Assembly (NCBI GenBank): GCA_003240775.1 | Contig: QFNI01000024.1 | Coordinates: forward strand, 1-56,205 | Source: Mesorhizobium amorphae | GTDB taxonomy: Bacteria; Pseudomonadota; Alphaproteobacteria; Rhizobiales; Rhizobiaceae | Direction of reading: 5' to 3' | Length of the DNA stretch: 56,205 nucleotides | Part shown: one piece after another, positions 1 through 10,388 of the stretch | Position numbering within the stretch: the first letter of the stretch is position 1 | Layout: every line of letters begins with the position of its first letter | Position numbers and translations under genes: made by a program | Notes under the pieces: model-generated | Databases searched by the model: none | What the model was told of the DNA's origin: nothing | Seen by the model: only the letters and a program-made list of their open reading frames with translations

Positions 1-116
1 AGCGGCTGCGCGACGAGGCAGACGGCAGCCGTCAGCAGCGTGCCGACCACCGCGCCCAGGCTCGCGCGCAAGCGGTCGGGCAGGCTGGCGCCCGCGAGAA
101 GGGGAACAAAGCGCAT
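1..116 (-). CDS. HPP family membrane protein, N-terminal fragment (runs off window)
   Basis: Reading leftwards from an ATG at 116, the frame stays open to the window edge and gives about 38 residues starting MRFVPLLAGASLPDRLRA, followed by a hydrophobic stretch (VVGTLLTAAVCLVAQP). The FxPxLAGAsLxDRL opening followed at once by a membrane segment resembles the start of HPP-family integral membrane proteins, which have been linked to nitrite transport. Only the beginning is visible, so the family call rests on this short match. It is divergent from nadE, and the 173 bp between them probably hold both promoters. Confidence 0.5.
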   Translation of the reverse strand, partial: MRFVPLLAGASLPDRLRASLGAVVGTLLTAAVCLVAQP

Positions 117-289
117 GGCGTCCGCGGGCTCCGACCTGGATGGAGCGCCATAGCGCGCCCCGCGCGGCGGCAAAAGCGCGGGGCATTGGTCCAAACCACC
201 TTCCCTTTTGCCCATCCGACCTTTGCGGGCTTGACCCGGCGACCTCTGCCGTGACTCTTCGGCTTCCGCCACCGGTCCGACTGCCGCTC

Positions 290-2350
<2,061 letters not shown>

Positions 2351-2490
2351 GGCAGCTGCGCTGAATCGTATGATTGATGGTGCCTTCGGCCAGCTCCCGG
2401 GCTGGAAGTGCCGGGGGATGCGGCCTAGAAGGCACAGCCCGCAAACCTTGCCGGCCTCGCTTCGCACGAGCCCGCAGGAGATCTGATCCG

Positions 2491-3930
2491 ATGAGCTATC
2501 CCGACGTCCTCCTCCACATCGACGGCCAGTGGCGCGCAGCCGAGGGCGGTCGCACCCTGCCGATCCTCAACCCGGCCAACGAGCAGGTGGTCGGGCAGCT
2601 CGCCCATGCCGAGCGGCCGGACCTCGACGCGGCACTCGACGCCGCGGCCATGGGCTTCGCCGTGTGGAGCGCGACATCGGCCTTCGACCGCTACAAGCTG
2701 ATGCGCAAGGCCGCAGACCTGCTGCGTGAGCGCACGGGCGAGATCGCGCGCCTGATGACGATCGAGCAAGGCAAGCCCCTGGCCGAGTCCAAGGTGGAGA
2801 TCGTGGCCGCCGCCGACATCATCGACTGGTTCGCAGAGGAAGGCCGCCGCGCCTATGGCCGGGTCATTCCCGCACGCGCGAGCGGCGTGAGCCAGCTCGC
2901 CATCAAGGAGCCGGTGGGGCCCGTCGCGGCGTTCACGCCCTGGAACTTCCCGATCAACCAGGTCGTGCGCAAGCTTTCGGCAGCACTTGCCACCGGCTGC
3001 TCGATCATCGTCAAGGGCCCCGAGGAAACGCCCGCCTCGCCCGCCGAGCTGATCCGATGCTTCGTGGATGCGGGCGTTCCGGCTGGCGTGGTCAATCTTG
3101 TCTACGGTGTTCCCGCAGACATTTCGGGCTACCTGATCCCCCATCCGGTGATCAAGAAAATCTCGTTCACCGGCTCGACCCCCGTGGGCAAGCAGTTGGC
3201 GGCGCTTGCCGGTCAGCACATGAAGCGCGCGACGATGGAACTCGGCGGCCACGCGCCGGTGATCGTGATGCCCGATGCCGACATCCAGCGTGCGGCGAAG
3301 ATGATCGCTGCCTCCAAGTTCCGCAACGCCGGCCAGGTCTGCGTGTCGCCCACACGCTTTCTGGTGGACGAGACCGTTTATGATGAGTTCGTGGGCACCT
3401 TCACCGAGGTCGCCAGGGGCATCAAGGTCGGCAACGGCCTCGAAGATGGCGTGGCGATGGGCCCGCTGGTCAGCGAGCGCCGCGTCGAGGCGGTGGGCGC
3501 CATCGTGCAGGACGCGATCGCAGGCGGCGCCGAGCTTGTGACGGGCGGGAAGCGCATCGGCAATTCCGGCTACTTCTTCGAGCCCACCGTGCTCGGCCGC
3601 GTGCCCAAGACCGTGCGCGCCATGAACGAGGAGCCCTTTGGCCCCGTGGCGCTGATGGTGCCCGTGGGCGGGCTCGACGAGGCGCTGGAAGAAGCCAATC
3701 GCCTGCCCTTCGGCCTTGCCGCATACGCTTTCACGGGCTCGGCCGAGAGTGCCGCGAAGATGTCGAGTGGCGTGCGGGCGGGCATGCTGTCGATCAACCA
3801 TCTGGGCCTCGCGCTGCCCGAAGTGCCCTTCGGCGGCATCAATGAATCCGGCTACGGCACCGAAGGCGGGGCGGACGCGATCGAGCCCTATCTCAACACC
3901 AAGTTCGTGACCCACCTCCAGACGGTGTGA
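2491..3930 (+). CDS. NAD(P)-dependent succinate-semialdehyde-type aldehyde dehydrogenase
   Basis: A 479-residue member of the aldehyde dehydrogenase superfamily, probably oxidising succinate semialdehyde or a related aldehyde acid. Visible landmarks are the PWNFP motif near 150-154, the cofactor-binding SFTGST at 225-230, the general-base glutamate E250 in MELGGHAP, the catalytic cysteine C284 in NAGQVCVSPTRF, and a C-terminal FGGINESGYG. A good ribosome-binding site (caggag) precedes the ATG, and an in-frame upstream extension is ignored. The overall pattern is closest to YneI/GabD-type enzymes, but ALDH substrates cannot be fixed by sequence, and no GABA transaminase is nearby to confirm the role. 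The gene stands alone between nadE and the copper genes. Confidence 0.85.
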   Translation: MSYPDVLLHIDGQWRAAEGGRTLPILNPANEQVVGQLAHAERPDLDAALDAAAMGFAVWSATSAFDRYKLMRKAADLLRERTGEIARLMTIEQGKPLAESKVEIVAAADIIDWFAEEGRRAYGRVIPARASGVSQLAIKEPVGPVAAFTPWNFPINQVVRKLSAALATGCSIIVKGPEETPASPAELIRCFVDAGVPAGVVNLVYGVPADISGYLIPHPVIKKISFTGSTPVGKQLAALAGQHMKRATMELGGHAPVIVMPDADIQRAAKMIAASKFRNAGQVCVSPTRFLVDETVYDEFVGTFTEVARGIKVGNGLEDGVAMGPLVSERRVEAVGAIVQDAIAGGAELVTGGKRIGNSGYFFEPTVLGRVPKTVRAMNEEPFGPVALMVPVGGLDEALEEANRLPFGLAAYAFTGSAESAAKMSSGVRAGMLSINHLGLALPEVPFGGINESGYGTEGGADAIEPYLNTKFVTHLQTV

Positions 3931-3956
3931 CGAAACGGGACTTTGGCACGGCTCAC

Positions 3957-3975
3957 CCGGCCTGCTATCGGCCGG
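3957..3975 (+). other. Intergenic hairpin after the aldehyde dehydrogenase
   Basis: A perfect 6-bp stem (CCGGCC / GGCCGG) with a 7-nt loop begins 26 nt after the aldehyde dehydrogenase stop. There is no T tract, so it is at best a weak or Rho-assisted terminator or an mRNA-stability hairpin. It argues against starting the next gene at the TTG upstream of it. Confidence 0.4.
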
Positions 3976-3999
3976 AGTGAACAGGGGCGAGGCTTGGGC

Positions 4000-4377
4000 G
4001 TGCGGGGGCGGCGAAACGGATGGAGCGTGAGGACGGCATTCGCTGCCGCCCTTCTGCTCGTGGTCCAGTCGCTTTTCGCCTCCGCAGCGCTCGGGGCCGC
4101 CGCCCAGCCCGTCGCACTCGACCTTTGGGGCAACCCGCTCTGCCTTTCGGGCCCTGACGGCGAGCCCGTCCACGGCGGCGACGCCAAACTTCCGCCCTGC
4201 TGCACGCTGTCTTGCCCGATGGCGGCCGTGCCGCTCGGGCCCGCGCCCGACGCCGCGTCGATCCTCTTGCCGCGCGGCGTGGAGCTTGCGGCGTCGCAGC
4301 TCGGCACCGCCCCCATCGACCCGCCCGCGCGCCGCTGGCGCCCCGGCAACCCCCGTGCTCCGCCCGGCCCGTTCTGA
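4000..4377 (+). CDS. DUF2946-like secreted or membrane-anchored protein next to a copper chaperone
   Basis: A small protein of about 125 residues with an N-terminal hydrophobic segment (TAFAAALLLVVQSLFASAAL) that would act as a signal or anchor, followed by a short Cys-containing part: PLCLSG, then a PPCCTLSCP cluster. Clustered cysteines after one hydrophobic helix are typical of DUF2946-type proteins, often encoded beside copper-handling genes, and here the PCuAC chaperone follows 75 bp later. The start is uncertain. GTG at 4000 was chosen because a gagg sequence precedes it and because an earlier TTG at 3943 would run through a hairpin; GTG at 4027 is also possible. The exact function is unknown; metal sensing or binding is an inference. 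Confidence 0.55.
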   Translation: MRGRRNGWSVRTAFAAALLLVVQSLFASAALGAAAQPVALDLWGNPLCLSGPDGEPVHGGDAKLPPCCTLSCPMAAVPLGPAPDAASILLPRGVELAASQLGTAPIDPPARRWRPGNPRAPPGPF

Positions 4378-4452
4378 GTTTCTGACGCAGACTCGATCGG
4401 TTCTTTCCGCACCCTGCCCGAGCGGCAGGCGTGCCATCTTCGGAGCACTTCC

Positions 4453-4983
4453 ATGTTGAACGCATTCCGCGCGCCTCTCGCGCTCGCAGCCCTCGGCCTT
4501 GCCGCCCTCGCACTCGCGCCGCAGGGCGCCTTCGCCCACGAATACAAGGCGGGCACCATCACCATCGGCCATCCCTGGTCGCGCGCGGCACCTCCCGGTG
4601 CCAAGGTGGCCGCGGGCTACGTCACCTTGACCAACACCGGCAGCGAGCCGGATCGTCTGGTGGAGGCGACCGCCGAACTCGCCGGCCGCGGCGAGATCCA
4701 CGAGATGGCGGTGGACGCCAACGGCGTGATGACCATGCGCCCCCTGCCCCAGGGCGTCGAGGTGCCTCCCGGCGCCACCGTGGCGCTTCAGCCGGGCGGG
4801 CTGCACCTGATGTTCCTCGACCTGAGCGCGCTGCCCCAGAAGGACAAGCGCTTCAAGGGCACGCTGCGCTTCGAGAAGGGTGGCACGGTGGAAGTGGAAT
4901 ATGCCGTGGAGGCGATGGGCGGGAGCGCCGGCCACGACCATGGCGGCGCTGCCGCCCCGGCCGAGGATCATTCGAGCCACTGA
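4453..4983 (+). CDS. PCuA(C)-family periplasmic copper chaperone
   Basis: Delivers Cu(I) in the periplasm, in characterised cases to the CuA or CuB site of cytochrome c oxidase. The 176-residue protein has a clear signal peptide (cleavage after GAFA near residue 28), an HPWSRAAPPGAKVAAGY segment, and the copper-binding His/Met pattern: H83-x-M85, M95, and H118-x-M120 in GGLHLMF. The last 20 residues are rich in His (HDHGG, EDHSSH) and could add low-affinity metal binding. The ATG at 4453 follows a gagca(c) region in the intergenic spacer. It forms a likely pair with the preceding DUF2946-like gene. Confidence 0.92.
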   Translation: MLNAFRAPLALAALGLAALALAPQGAFAHEYKAGTITIGHPWSRAAPPGAKVAAGYVTLTNTGSEPDRLVEATAELAGRGEIHEMAVDANGVMTMRPLPQGVEVPPGATVALQPGGLHLMFLDLSALPQKDKRFKGTLRFEKGGTVEVEYAVEAMGGSAGHDHGGAAAPAEDHSSH

Positions 4984-5095
4984 CCGCACGCGCCCACGCC
5001 GCCACTTCCATGGTGCGGCGTGGGCGGCCCCGGTTGCATTTGCCGCCGGCTTCGTGCCCTACCATCGCCGGACTGTGGCGGCGAAAGGCTTGAAC

Positions 5096-6346
5096 ATGGC
5101 GGAAGAAGGCTTGGCGGAGGGGATCGTGATCGTGGGTGCCGGCCATGCCGGCTCCCAGCTTGCTGCGAGCCTGCACCAGGAGGGCTATCGCGGCCCCGTC
5201 ACGCTCGTGGGCGCCGAAGCCGACTTTCCCTATCACCGCCCGCCTTTGTCCAAGGCCTTCCTGAAGAGCGGGGACGACCGCCCCCAGCCCCTGCGCGCCG
5301 AAAGCTTCTATGCGAGCGAGGGCGTCACTTTCCTGCCCGGCGTGTCCGTCTCCGACCTCGACCTCGCCGGGCGCACCCTGCACCTGAGCGACGGCACCAC
5401 GCGCCCTTACGGCAAACTCGTTCTCGCCACGGGCGCCCATGCGCGGCGCCTGAACGTGGAAGGCGCGGAGCTTGACGGTGTGGTGGTGATGCGCACGATC
5501 GCGGATGCCCGCGCCATCCGCGCGCGTCTCGGCGATGTGGGCCGTGTCGTTGTGGTGGGCGGCGGCTTCGTGGGGCTCGAGACGGCTGCCACCCTTCACG
5601 CGCTCGGCAAGCCGGTTTCCGTGCTCGAGATCGCCTCGCGTCTGCTGGGACGTGCGGTGGCGCCGCAGATTTCAGACCACGTGCTCGGCCGTCTCCAGGC
5701 GAGCGGGGTGCCCGTTTCGCTCGGCATGGGCCTCGCCCGCATCGAGGGCAGCAACGGCCGGGTCACGGGCGTGGTCTCCGCCACGGGCGACACGGCGCCG
5801 GCCGACATGGTTCTGGTGGGCATCGGTGCCGAGCCAGAGACGGCACTCGCCGAGGCCGCCGGCATCCTCTGCCGCAACGGCGTTCTGGTGGATGGAAACC
5901 TGCGCACCTCCAACCCCCATGTCTTCGCCATCGGTGACTGCGCGCGTTTCGACCACTGGCAGGCCGGACGCTCCGTGCGGCTCGAATCCGTTCAGAACGC
6001 GACCGACCAGGCCCGCCAGCTCGCCCGCTTCTTCGCAGGCAAGGAGGAGCCGCCTCCGCCCGTGCCGTGGTTCTGGTCGGACATCGGCGACATGAAGCTG
6101 CAAATGGCCGGCCTGTCCTTCGACGCCGACACCTTCGTCACGGCGGGCGATCCTTCGGCCAACGCGTTTTCCGTTTATCACTTCCGCAACGAGACGCTGA
6201 TCGCGGTGGATTCCGTGAACCGGGCAGCCGACCACATGACCGCGCGGCGGATGCTGGCGGCGAGCGACTTCGCGCTGACCCCCGCCCAGGCCGCGGGCGG
6301 CGAGGCGAACAGCCTGTTCAAGGCCTGGCAGACGGCCGCCGCGTGA
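5096..6346 (+). CDS. FAD/NAD(P)-dependent ferredoxin/rubredoxin-type reductase
   Basis: A 416-residue flavoprotein of the class that passes electrons from NAD(P)H to a small iron-sulfur protein. It has an N-terminal FAD-binding GxGxxG (VIVGAGHAGSQLA), a second dinucleotide fold (VVVVGGGFVGLETA), the FAD-contacting AIGDCARF near the end of the second domain, and a C-terminal reductase extension with PWFWSD. This order matches putidaredoxin or rhodocoxin reductases. The ATG at 5096 was chosen because the Rossmann motif starts 13 residues later; a longer frame back to 4880 overlaps the chaperone gene. Its stop codon overlaps the GTG start of the aconitase-X gene, so the two are probably translated together. 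Confidence 0.9.
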   Translation: MAEEGLAEGIVIVGAGHAGSQLAASLHQEGYRGPVTLVGAEADFPYHRPPLSKAFLKSGDDRPQPLRAESFYASEGVTFLPGVSVSDLDLAGRTLHLSDGTTRPYGKLVLATGAHARRLNVEGAELDGVVVMRTIADARAIRARLGDVGRVVVVGGGFVGLETAATLHALGKPVSVLEIASRLLGRAVAPQISDHVLGRLQASGVPVSLGMGLARIEGSNGRVTGVVSATGDTAPADMVLVGIGAEPETALAEAAGILCRNGVLVDGNLRTSNPHVFAIGDCARFDHWQAGRSVRLESVQNATDQARQLARFFAGKEEPPPPVPWFWSDIGDMKLQMAGLSFDADTFVTAGDPSANAFSVYHFRNETLIAVDSVNRAADHMTARRMLAASDFALTPAQAAGGEANSLFKAWQTAAA

Positions 6347-8037
6347 CCGGGGACACCGGCTCGGGCCTCGCCATCGTCTCGGGCCGCGCGTCCGGCCCGG
6401 TGGTGGCCTGTGCGGAAGGGTTGAGCTTCTGGGGTGGGGTCGACCCCGCCACCGGCACGGTGATCGACGCGCACCATCCGCTTCACGGGCAGTGCCTTGC
6501 GGGCGTGGTGCTCGCCATGCCGACGAGCCGCGGCTCGTGCTCGGGCTCGGGCGTGCTGCTGGACCTCGTGTTCGGGGCGCGCGCGCCTGCGGCACTCCTG
6601 TTTCGCGAGCCCGAAAGCGTGCTCACGCTCGGTGCGCTCGTGGCGCGCGAGATGTTTGGCCGAACGCTTCCCGTGTTGCGGCTGCCGCCCGACGCTTTCG
6701 ACACCGTGGCCGGCGCGAGTTGGGCCGAGATCGACGAGGGCGTGCTTCGCACCGAGCGCGGTGCTGTGCCGCTCGCATCCCTCCCCGAGAGCGCGCTCGA
6801 GCTTTCCCCGCGCGACCGGGCGCTGCTTGCGGGCGAGCACGGGCCCACGGCAGCCGAGGCCATGCGCATCGTCTGCGCGGTGGCTGCGAGCGAGGGGGCG
6901 GAGCGGCTGATCGACGTGACGCGCGTTCATGTGGACGGCTGCATCTATGCGAGCCCGGCGAACCTCGTCTTTGCCGAGCGCATGGCCAAGAACGGCGCGC
7001 GCGTGGTGGTGCCCACCACCATGAACGCCATTTCGGTGGACCACGCGCGCTGGCGCACGCAAGGGGTGCCCGCAGCCTTCGGCGAACCCGCGGCGGCACT
7101 GGCGGACGCCTATCTGCGCATGGGTTGCCACCCCACCTTCACCTGCGCGCCCTATCTCCTGAAGGACGCGCCCGCGCGCGACGAGCCCATCGCCTGGGCC
7201 GAGTCCAACGCCGCCATCTTCGCCAATTCCGTGCTCGGCGCGCGCACCGCCAAGCATCCCGACTTCCTCGACCTCTGCATCGCGCTCACCGGCCGAGCGC
7301 CCTTGTCTGGCCCCTACACCGACGAGGGCCGGCGCCCGCAGGTGACGATCGCCGTGGAGATGCCGGCCCGGTTGGGCAGCGCCTTCTGGCCCCTGCTCGG
7401 CTATCTCGCGGGCAGGCTCGCCCAAGGGCGCATCCCGCTTCTGACGGGCTTGGCGGAAGCCCGACCGACCCGAGACGACCTCAAGGCGCTGTGCGCGGCC
7501 TTCGGCACCACGGGCGCCGCCCCCATGCTGCATATCGCGGGCATCACGCCGGAAGCGCCGGCAGCAGCGGAAGGGCCCGTTCTCCCAATCACGCTCGACG
7601 ACCTCCGCGACGGCTGGCGAAGGCTCAATGACGGGCCGGAAGCGGTGGATCTCGTTGCGGTCGGCAGCCCGCACGCCTCGCTCGGCGAATGCCGCGCACT
7701 GCTCGCAGCCCTGAAGAAGCACGAAGGACGCGTAGCGATCCCCTTGATCGTCACGGCCGGGCGGGACGTGATCGCGCAGGCGCGCGGTGACGGCACGCTT
7801 GCCGCTTTGAAAAGCCTGGGCGTTTCCATCCTGCCCGATCTCTGCTGGTGCTCGATCACCGAGCCGGTTTTCCCGACCGCCGCTCGCAACGTGCTTACCG
7901 ATTCCGGCAAATACGCCCATTACGGCCCCGGCCTGTCGGGTCGCCGAACGCGCCTGGGCACGCTGGCCGACTGCGCGGACGCCGCATTCACCGGCCGCGC
8001 ACCGCCGCGCCTGCCGCCTTGGCTGGAAGAGAGGTGA
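6343..8037 (+). CDS. Aconitase X, single-chain (small swivel domain fused to catalytic domain)
   Basis: A 564-residue AcnX-type dehydratase starting at GTG 6343, which overlaps the reductase stop. The first ~130 residues are the swivelling small domain (GVDPATGTVIDAHHPLHGQ, then SRGSCSGSGVLLDL). The remainder is the large catalytic domain with VPTTMNAISVDHARW, GCHPTFTCAPYLL and ESNAAIFANSVLGARTAK, all typical of AcnX. Characterised bacterial AcnX enzymes include cis-3-hydroxy-L-proline dehydratase, which needs an iron-sulfur cluster; others are mevalonate-phosphate dehydratases of archaea. No hydroxyproline racemase or reductase is next to it, so the substrate is open. Tight coupling to a ferredoxin-type reductase suggests redox support of the cluster, which is inference. 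Confidence 0.88.
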   Translation: MTGDTGSGLAIVSGRASGPVVACAEGLSFWGGVDPATGTVIDAHHPLHGQCLAGVVLAMPTSRGSCSGSGVLLDLVFGARAPAALLFREPESVLTLGALVAREMFGRTLPVLRLPPDAFDTVAGASWAEIDEGVLRTERGAVPLASLPESALELSPRDRALLAGEHGPTAAEAMRIVCAVAASEGAERLIDVTRVHVDGCIYASPANLVFAERMAKNGARVVVPTTMNAISVDHARWRTQGVPAAFGEPAAALADAYLRMGCHPTFTCAPYLLKDAPARDEPIAWAESNAAIFANSVLGARTAKHPDFLDLCIALTGRAPLSGPYTDEGRRPQVTIAVEMPARLGSAFWPLLGYLAGRLAQGRIPLLTGLAEARPTRDDLKALCAAFGTTGAAPMLHIAGITPEAPAAAEGPVLPITLDDLRDGWRRLNDGPEAVDLVAVGSPHASLGECRALLAALKKHEGRVAIPLIVTAGRDVIAQARGDGTLAALKSLGVSILPDLCWCSITEPVFPTAARNVLTDSGKYAHYGPGLSGRRTRLGTLADCADAAFTGRAPPRLPPWLEER

Positions 8038-8116
8038 CCCGCTCCCGCGTGGCCGATCGGCAACATTTGTGGATGCCGGCTGGCGCCCGCTGAACTTGAC
8101 CGTTACAAGCGCCGAA

Positions 8117-8139
8117 AACATGATAACGATCGTCATGTT
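8117..8139. promoter_or_regulatory. Candidate RirA iron-responsive (IRO) box
   Basis: Perfect 7-bp inverted arms AACATGA and TCATGTT flank 9 bp, giving TGA-N9-TCA at 8121-8135. This matches the IRO-box consensus of RirA, the iron-sulfur regulator that represses iron-uptake genes in iron-replete rhizobia. It lies 23 bp upstream of the ATG of the TonB-dependent receptor, in an AT-richer patch that could hold the promoter. Iron repression of the whole 8.1-15.2 kb operon is therefore likely. Confidence 0.7.
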
Positions 8140-8161
8140 ATCTGCGTCCAACGGACCCGCC

Positions 8162-10342
8162 ATGCCCTCGCACCCTCACCACTCCGGTTTCCGCGCCCTG
8201 CTGCTCTGTTCAGTGGCCACGCTCACGCTCGTCCACGGCCCCGCCGCCTGGGCGCAGGACGTGCTGGAGCTCGACACGGTGACGGTCACCGGCGACGGCG
8301 CAACGGGCGGGCAAGGCACGGGCGAAGGCGAGGCCAACGAGCAGAAGGGCTTCGTCGCCAAGCGCTCGGCGTCGGCCACCAAGACCAACACGCCGCTGAT
8401 CGAGACGCCGCAGTCGGTCTCGGTGGTCACTTCCGACCAGATCGAGCGCCAGGAAGTGCGCTCCATCCGCGCGGCCACCCGCTACACGGCGGGCGTCATC
8501 TCGGAAACCACGGGCGGCGCCGACACGCGCTTCGGCGGCTTCAACATCCGCGGCTTCGATTCCACCGCCGAAGGCACCTTCTTCGACGGCCTGCGCCTGC
8601 CATCCACCGGCTCCTCCAACTTCTTCGGCCTCGATCCCTATGGCGCCGAGCGCGTCGAGATCCTGAAGGGCCCCTCCTCCGTGCTCTACGGCCAGAGCGG
8701 CCCCGGCGGCATCGTCTCCTATGTCAGCAAGAAGCCGACCGAAGGTGTGCTGCGTGAGTTCGAGGTGAACGGCGGCTCCAACGGCCTGATCGAGGGCCGC
8801 TTCGACTATTCGAGCCCGCTCGGCGAGAACAGCCCCTTCGCGCTGCGGCTGACGGGGGTGGCGCGCTCGTCCGAGAACCAGGTCGATTTCGTGGAGGACG
8901 ACCGCTTCTTTTTCGCGCCCTCCCTGTCATGGAACCCCGACGCCGACACCTCGCTCGTGGTCAACGGCCAATATCAGCGCGACCGGGCCGGCTGGGGGCT
9001 TCAGTTCCTGCCGGCTTCGGGCACAGTGTTCGACAGCGAGGGCCGCCGCATTCCCAACAACCGCTTTTTGGGCGAGCCCGATTACGACGACTTCGACACC
9101 GATCTGGGCTCGATCGGATATTCCTTCAGCCACCGCTTCAACGAGACCTTCACGGTTCGCCAGAACGCGCGCCACGCCGTTCTCTCGTCCTATCAGGCTT
9201 CGCTCTACGGCCAGGGCTATGTGGACGAGGATGCGGGGCTGATCGCGCGTCTTGGCGGCGACACCGATGCCGATCTGGGCTCGTTTGCGATCGACAACCA
9301 AGTGCAGGCAGAGTTCGACACTGGCGCGCTCGGCCACACCGTTCTCGCCGGCCTCGACTACCGCCGCACCTCCTATTCGGATGTCTACGGCTATGCGGTG
9401 GCCGATCCGCTCAACGTGTTCGATCCCGTCTACGGCTCGCCGATCACGGATTACGGTGTCACCTTCAACAACAAGGTCAAGCAGCGCCAGACGGGCATCT
9501 ACCTCCAGGACCAGATCAAGCTCGACAAGCTCTCGCTCGTGCTCGGCGGCCGCTACGACTCGGCCGACACGGATTCGCTCGACCGCCTGTCGGGTGCGGA
9601 AGCGGAAAAGGGCGCTGATGCCTTCACCGGTCGCGTGGCATTGATCTACAATTTCGACAACGGCATCGCGCCCTACGTCACCTATTCGGAATCCTTCCTG
9701 CCGCCGCTGGCGCTCGATGCCAACGGGCAGCTGTTGGAGCCCGAGGAGGGCCGGCAATACGAGGCGGGCATCAAGTATGAGCCGGTCGGCTGGGATGCCT
9801 CGTTCACGGCGGCGGTGTTCGACATCGAACGCTCGAACGTCGTGCGCTACGACGCGGTGGGCGGAACCTTCGCTGCGCGCCAGACCGGCGAGATCCGCTC
9901 GCGCGGGCTCGAGCTCGAAGGGGTGATGAGCCTCAACGAAAGCTGGAACGCACGGCTCGCCTACACCCATCTCGACGTCGAGATCACCCGCGACCCCGAT
10001 GGCGGTGCGGAAGGCAAGGTGCCCGTCACCGTGCCCGACAACACGGCCTCCGCCTGGCTCGACTACACCGTGCGCGACGGCTCGGCGCTCGATGGCTTGG
10101 GCGCGGGCGTGGGCGTGCGCTACGTGGGCGAAAGCTTCGGCAACGACGCCAACACCTTCAAGGTGCCGTCGGCCGTGGTGTGGGACGCGGTGCTGAGCTT
10201 CAAGCAGCAGAACTACGACCTCGCGCTCAACGTTTCCAACGTCTTCGACAAGGAATACGTGGCCTCCTGCGGCAACGACACTTTCTACTGCTTCTATGCC
10301 GAAGGCCGCCGCGTGACCGGCAAGGCCACAATCAAGTGGTGA
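8162..10342 (+). CDS. TonB-dependent ferric-siderophore outer-membrane receptor
   Basis: A 726-residue outer-membrane gated barrel importing a ferric siderophore using TonB energy. It begins with a signal peptide (ends near PAAWAQ), followed by a likely TonB box around LELDTVTVTG. The plug domain shows ETPQSVSVVTSDQIERQ, FNIRGFDS, VEILKGPSSVLYGQ and PGGIVSYVSKKP, which places it with FhuA/FoxA-type siderophore receptors. The barrel ends in a terminal aromatic residue (ATIKW). Earlier in-frame starts at 8069 and 8120 would overlap the iron box, so the ATG at 8162, just before the signal peptide, is preferred. It heads the siderophore operon. Confidence 0.95.
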   Translation: MPSHPHHSGFRALLLCSVATLTLVHGPAAWAQDVLELDTVTVTGDGATGGQGTGEGEANEQKGFVAKRSASATKTNTPLIETPQSVSVVTSDQIERQEVRSIRAATRYTAGVISETTGGADTRFGGFNIRGFDSTAEGTFFDGLRLPSTGSSNFFGLDPYGAERVEILKGPSSVLYGQSGPGGIVSYVSKKPTEGVLREFEVNGGSNGLIEGRFDYSSPLGENSPFALRLTGVARSSENQVDFVEDDRFFFAPSLSWNPDADTSLVVNGQYQRDRAGWGLQFLPASGTVFDSEGRRIPNNRFLGEPDYDDFDTDLGSIGYSFSHRFNETFTVRQNARHAVLSSYQASLYGQGYVDEDAGLIARLGGDTDADLGSFAIDNQVQAEFDTGALGHTVLAGLDYRRTSYSDVYGYAVADPLNVFDPVYGSPITDYGVTFNNKVKQRQTGIYLQDQIKLDKLSLVLGGRYDSADTDSLDRLSGAEAEKGADAFTGRVALIYNFDNGIAPYVTYSESFLPPLALDANGQLLEPEEGRQYEAGIKYEPVGWDASFTAAVFDIERSNVVRYDAVGGTFAARQTGEIRSRGLELEGVMSLNESWNARLAYTHLDVEITRDPDGGAEGKVPVTVPDNTASAWLDYTVRDGSALDGLGAGVGVRYVGESFGNDANTFKVPSAVVWDAVLSFKQQNYDLALNVSNVFDKEYVASCGNDTFYCFYAEGRRVTGKATIKW

Positions 10343-10388
10343 GCGGCGAAATGCGTGCCGCCGCTTGTCTGTGATCGGAGGTTGCCGA

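Noticed and set aside
2425..4989. Minus-strand open frame of 854 codons
   Set aside because: It spans the opposite strand of the aldehyde dehydrogenase and copper-chaperone genes, has GC-rich low-complexity translation without motifs, and is a shadow of high GC content.
6178..8163. Minus-strand open frame of 661 codons opposite aconitase X
   Set aside because: It is antisense to clear AcnX motifs and has an Arg/His/Gly-biased translation with no domain.
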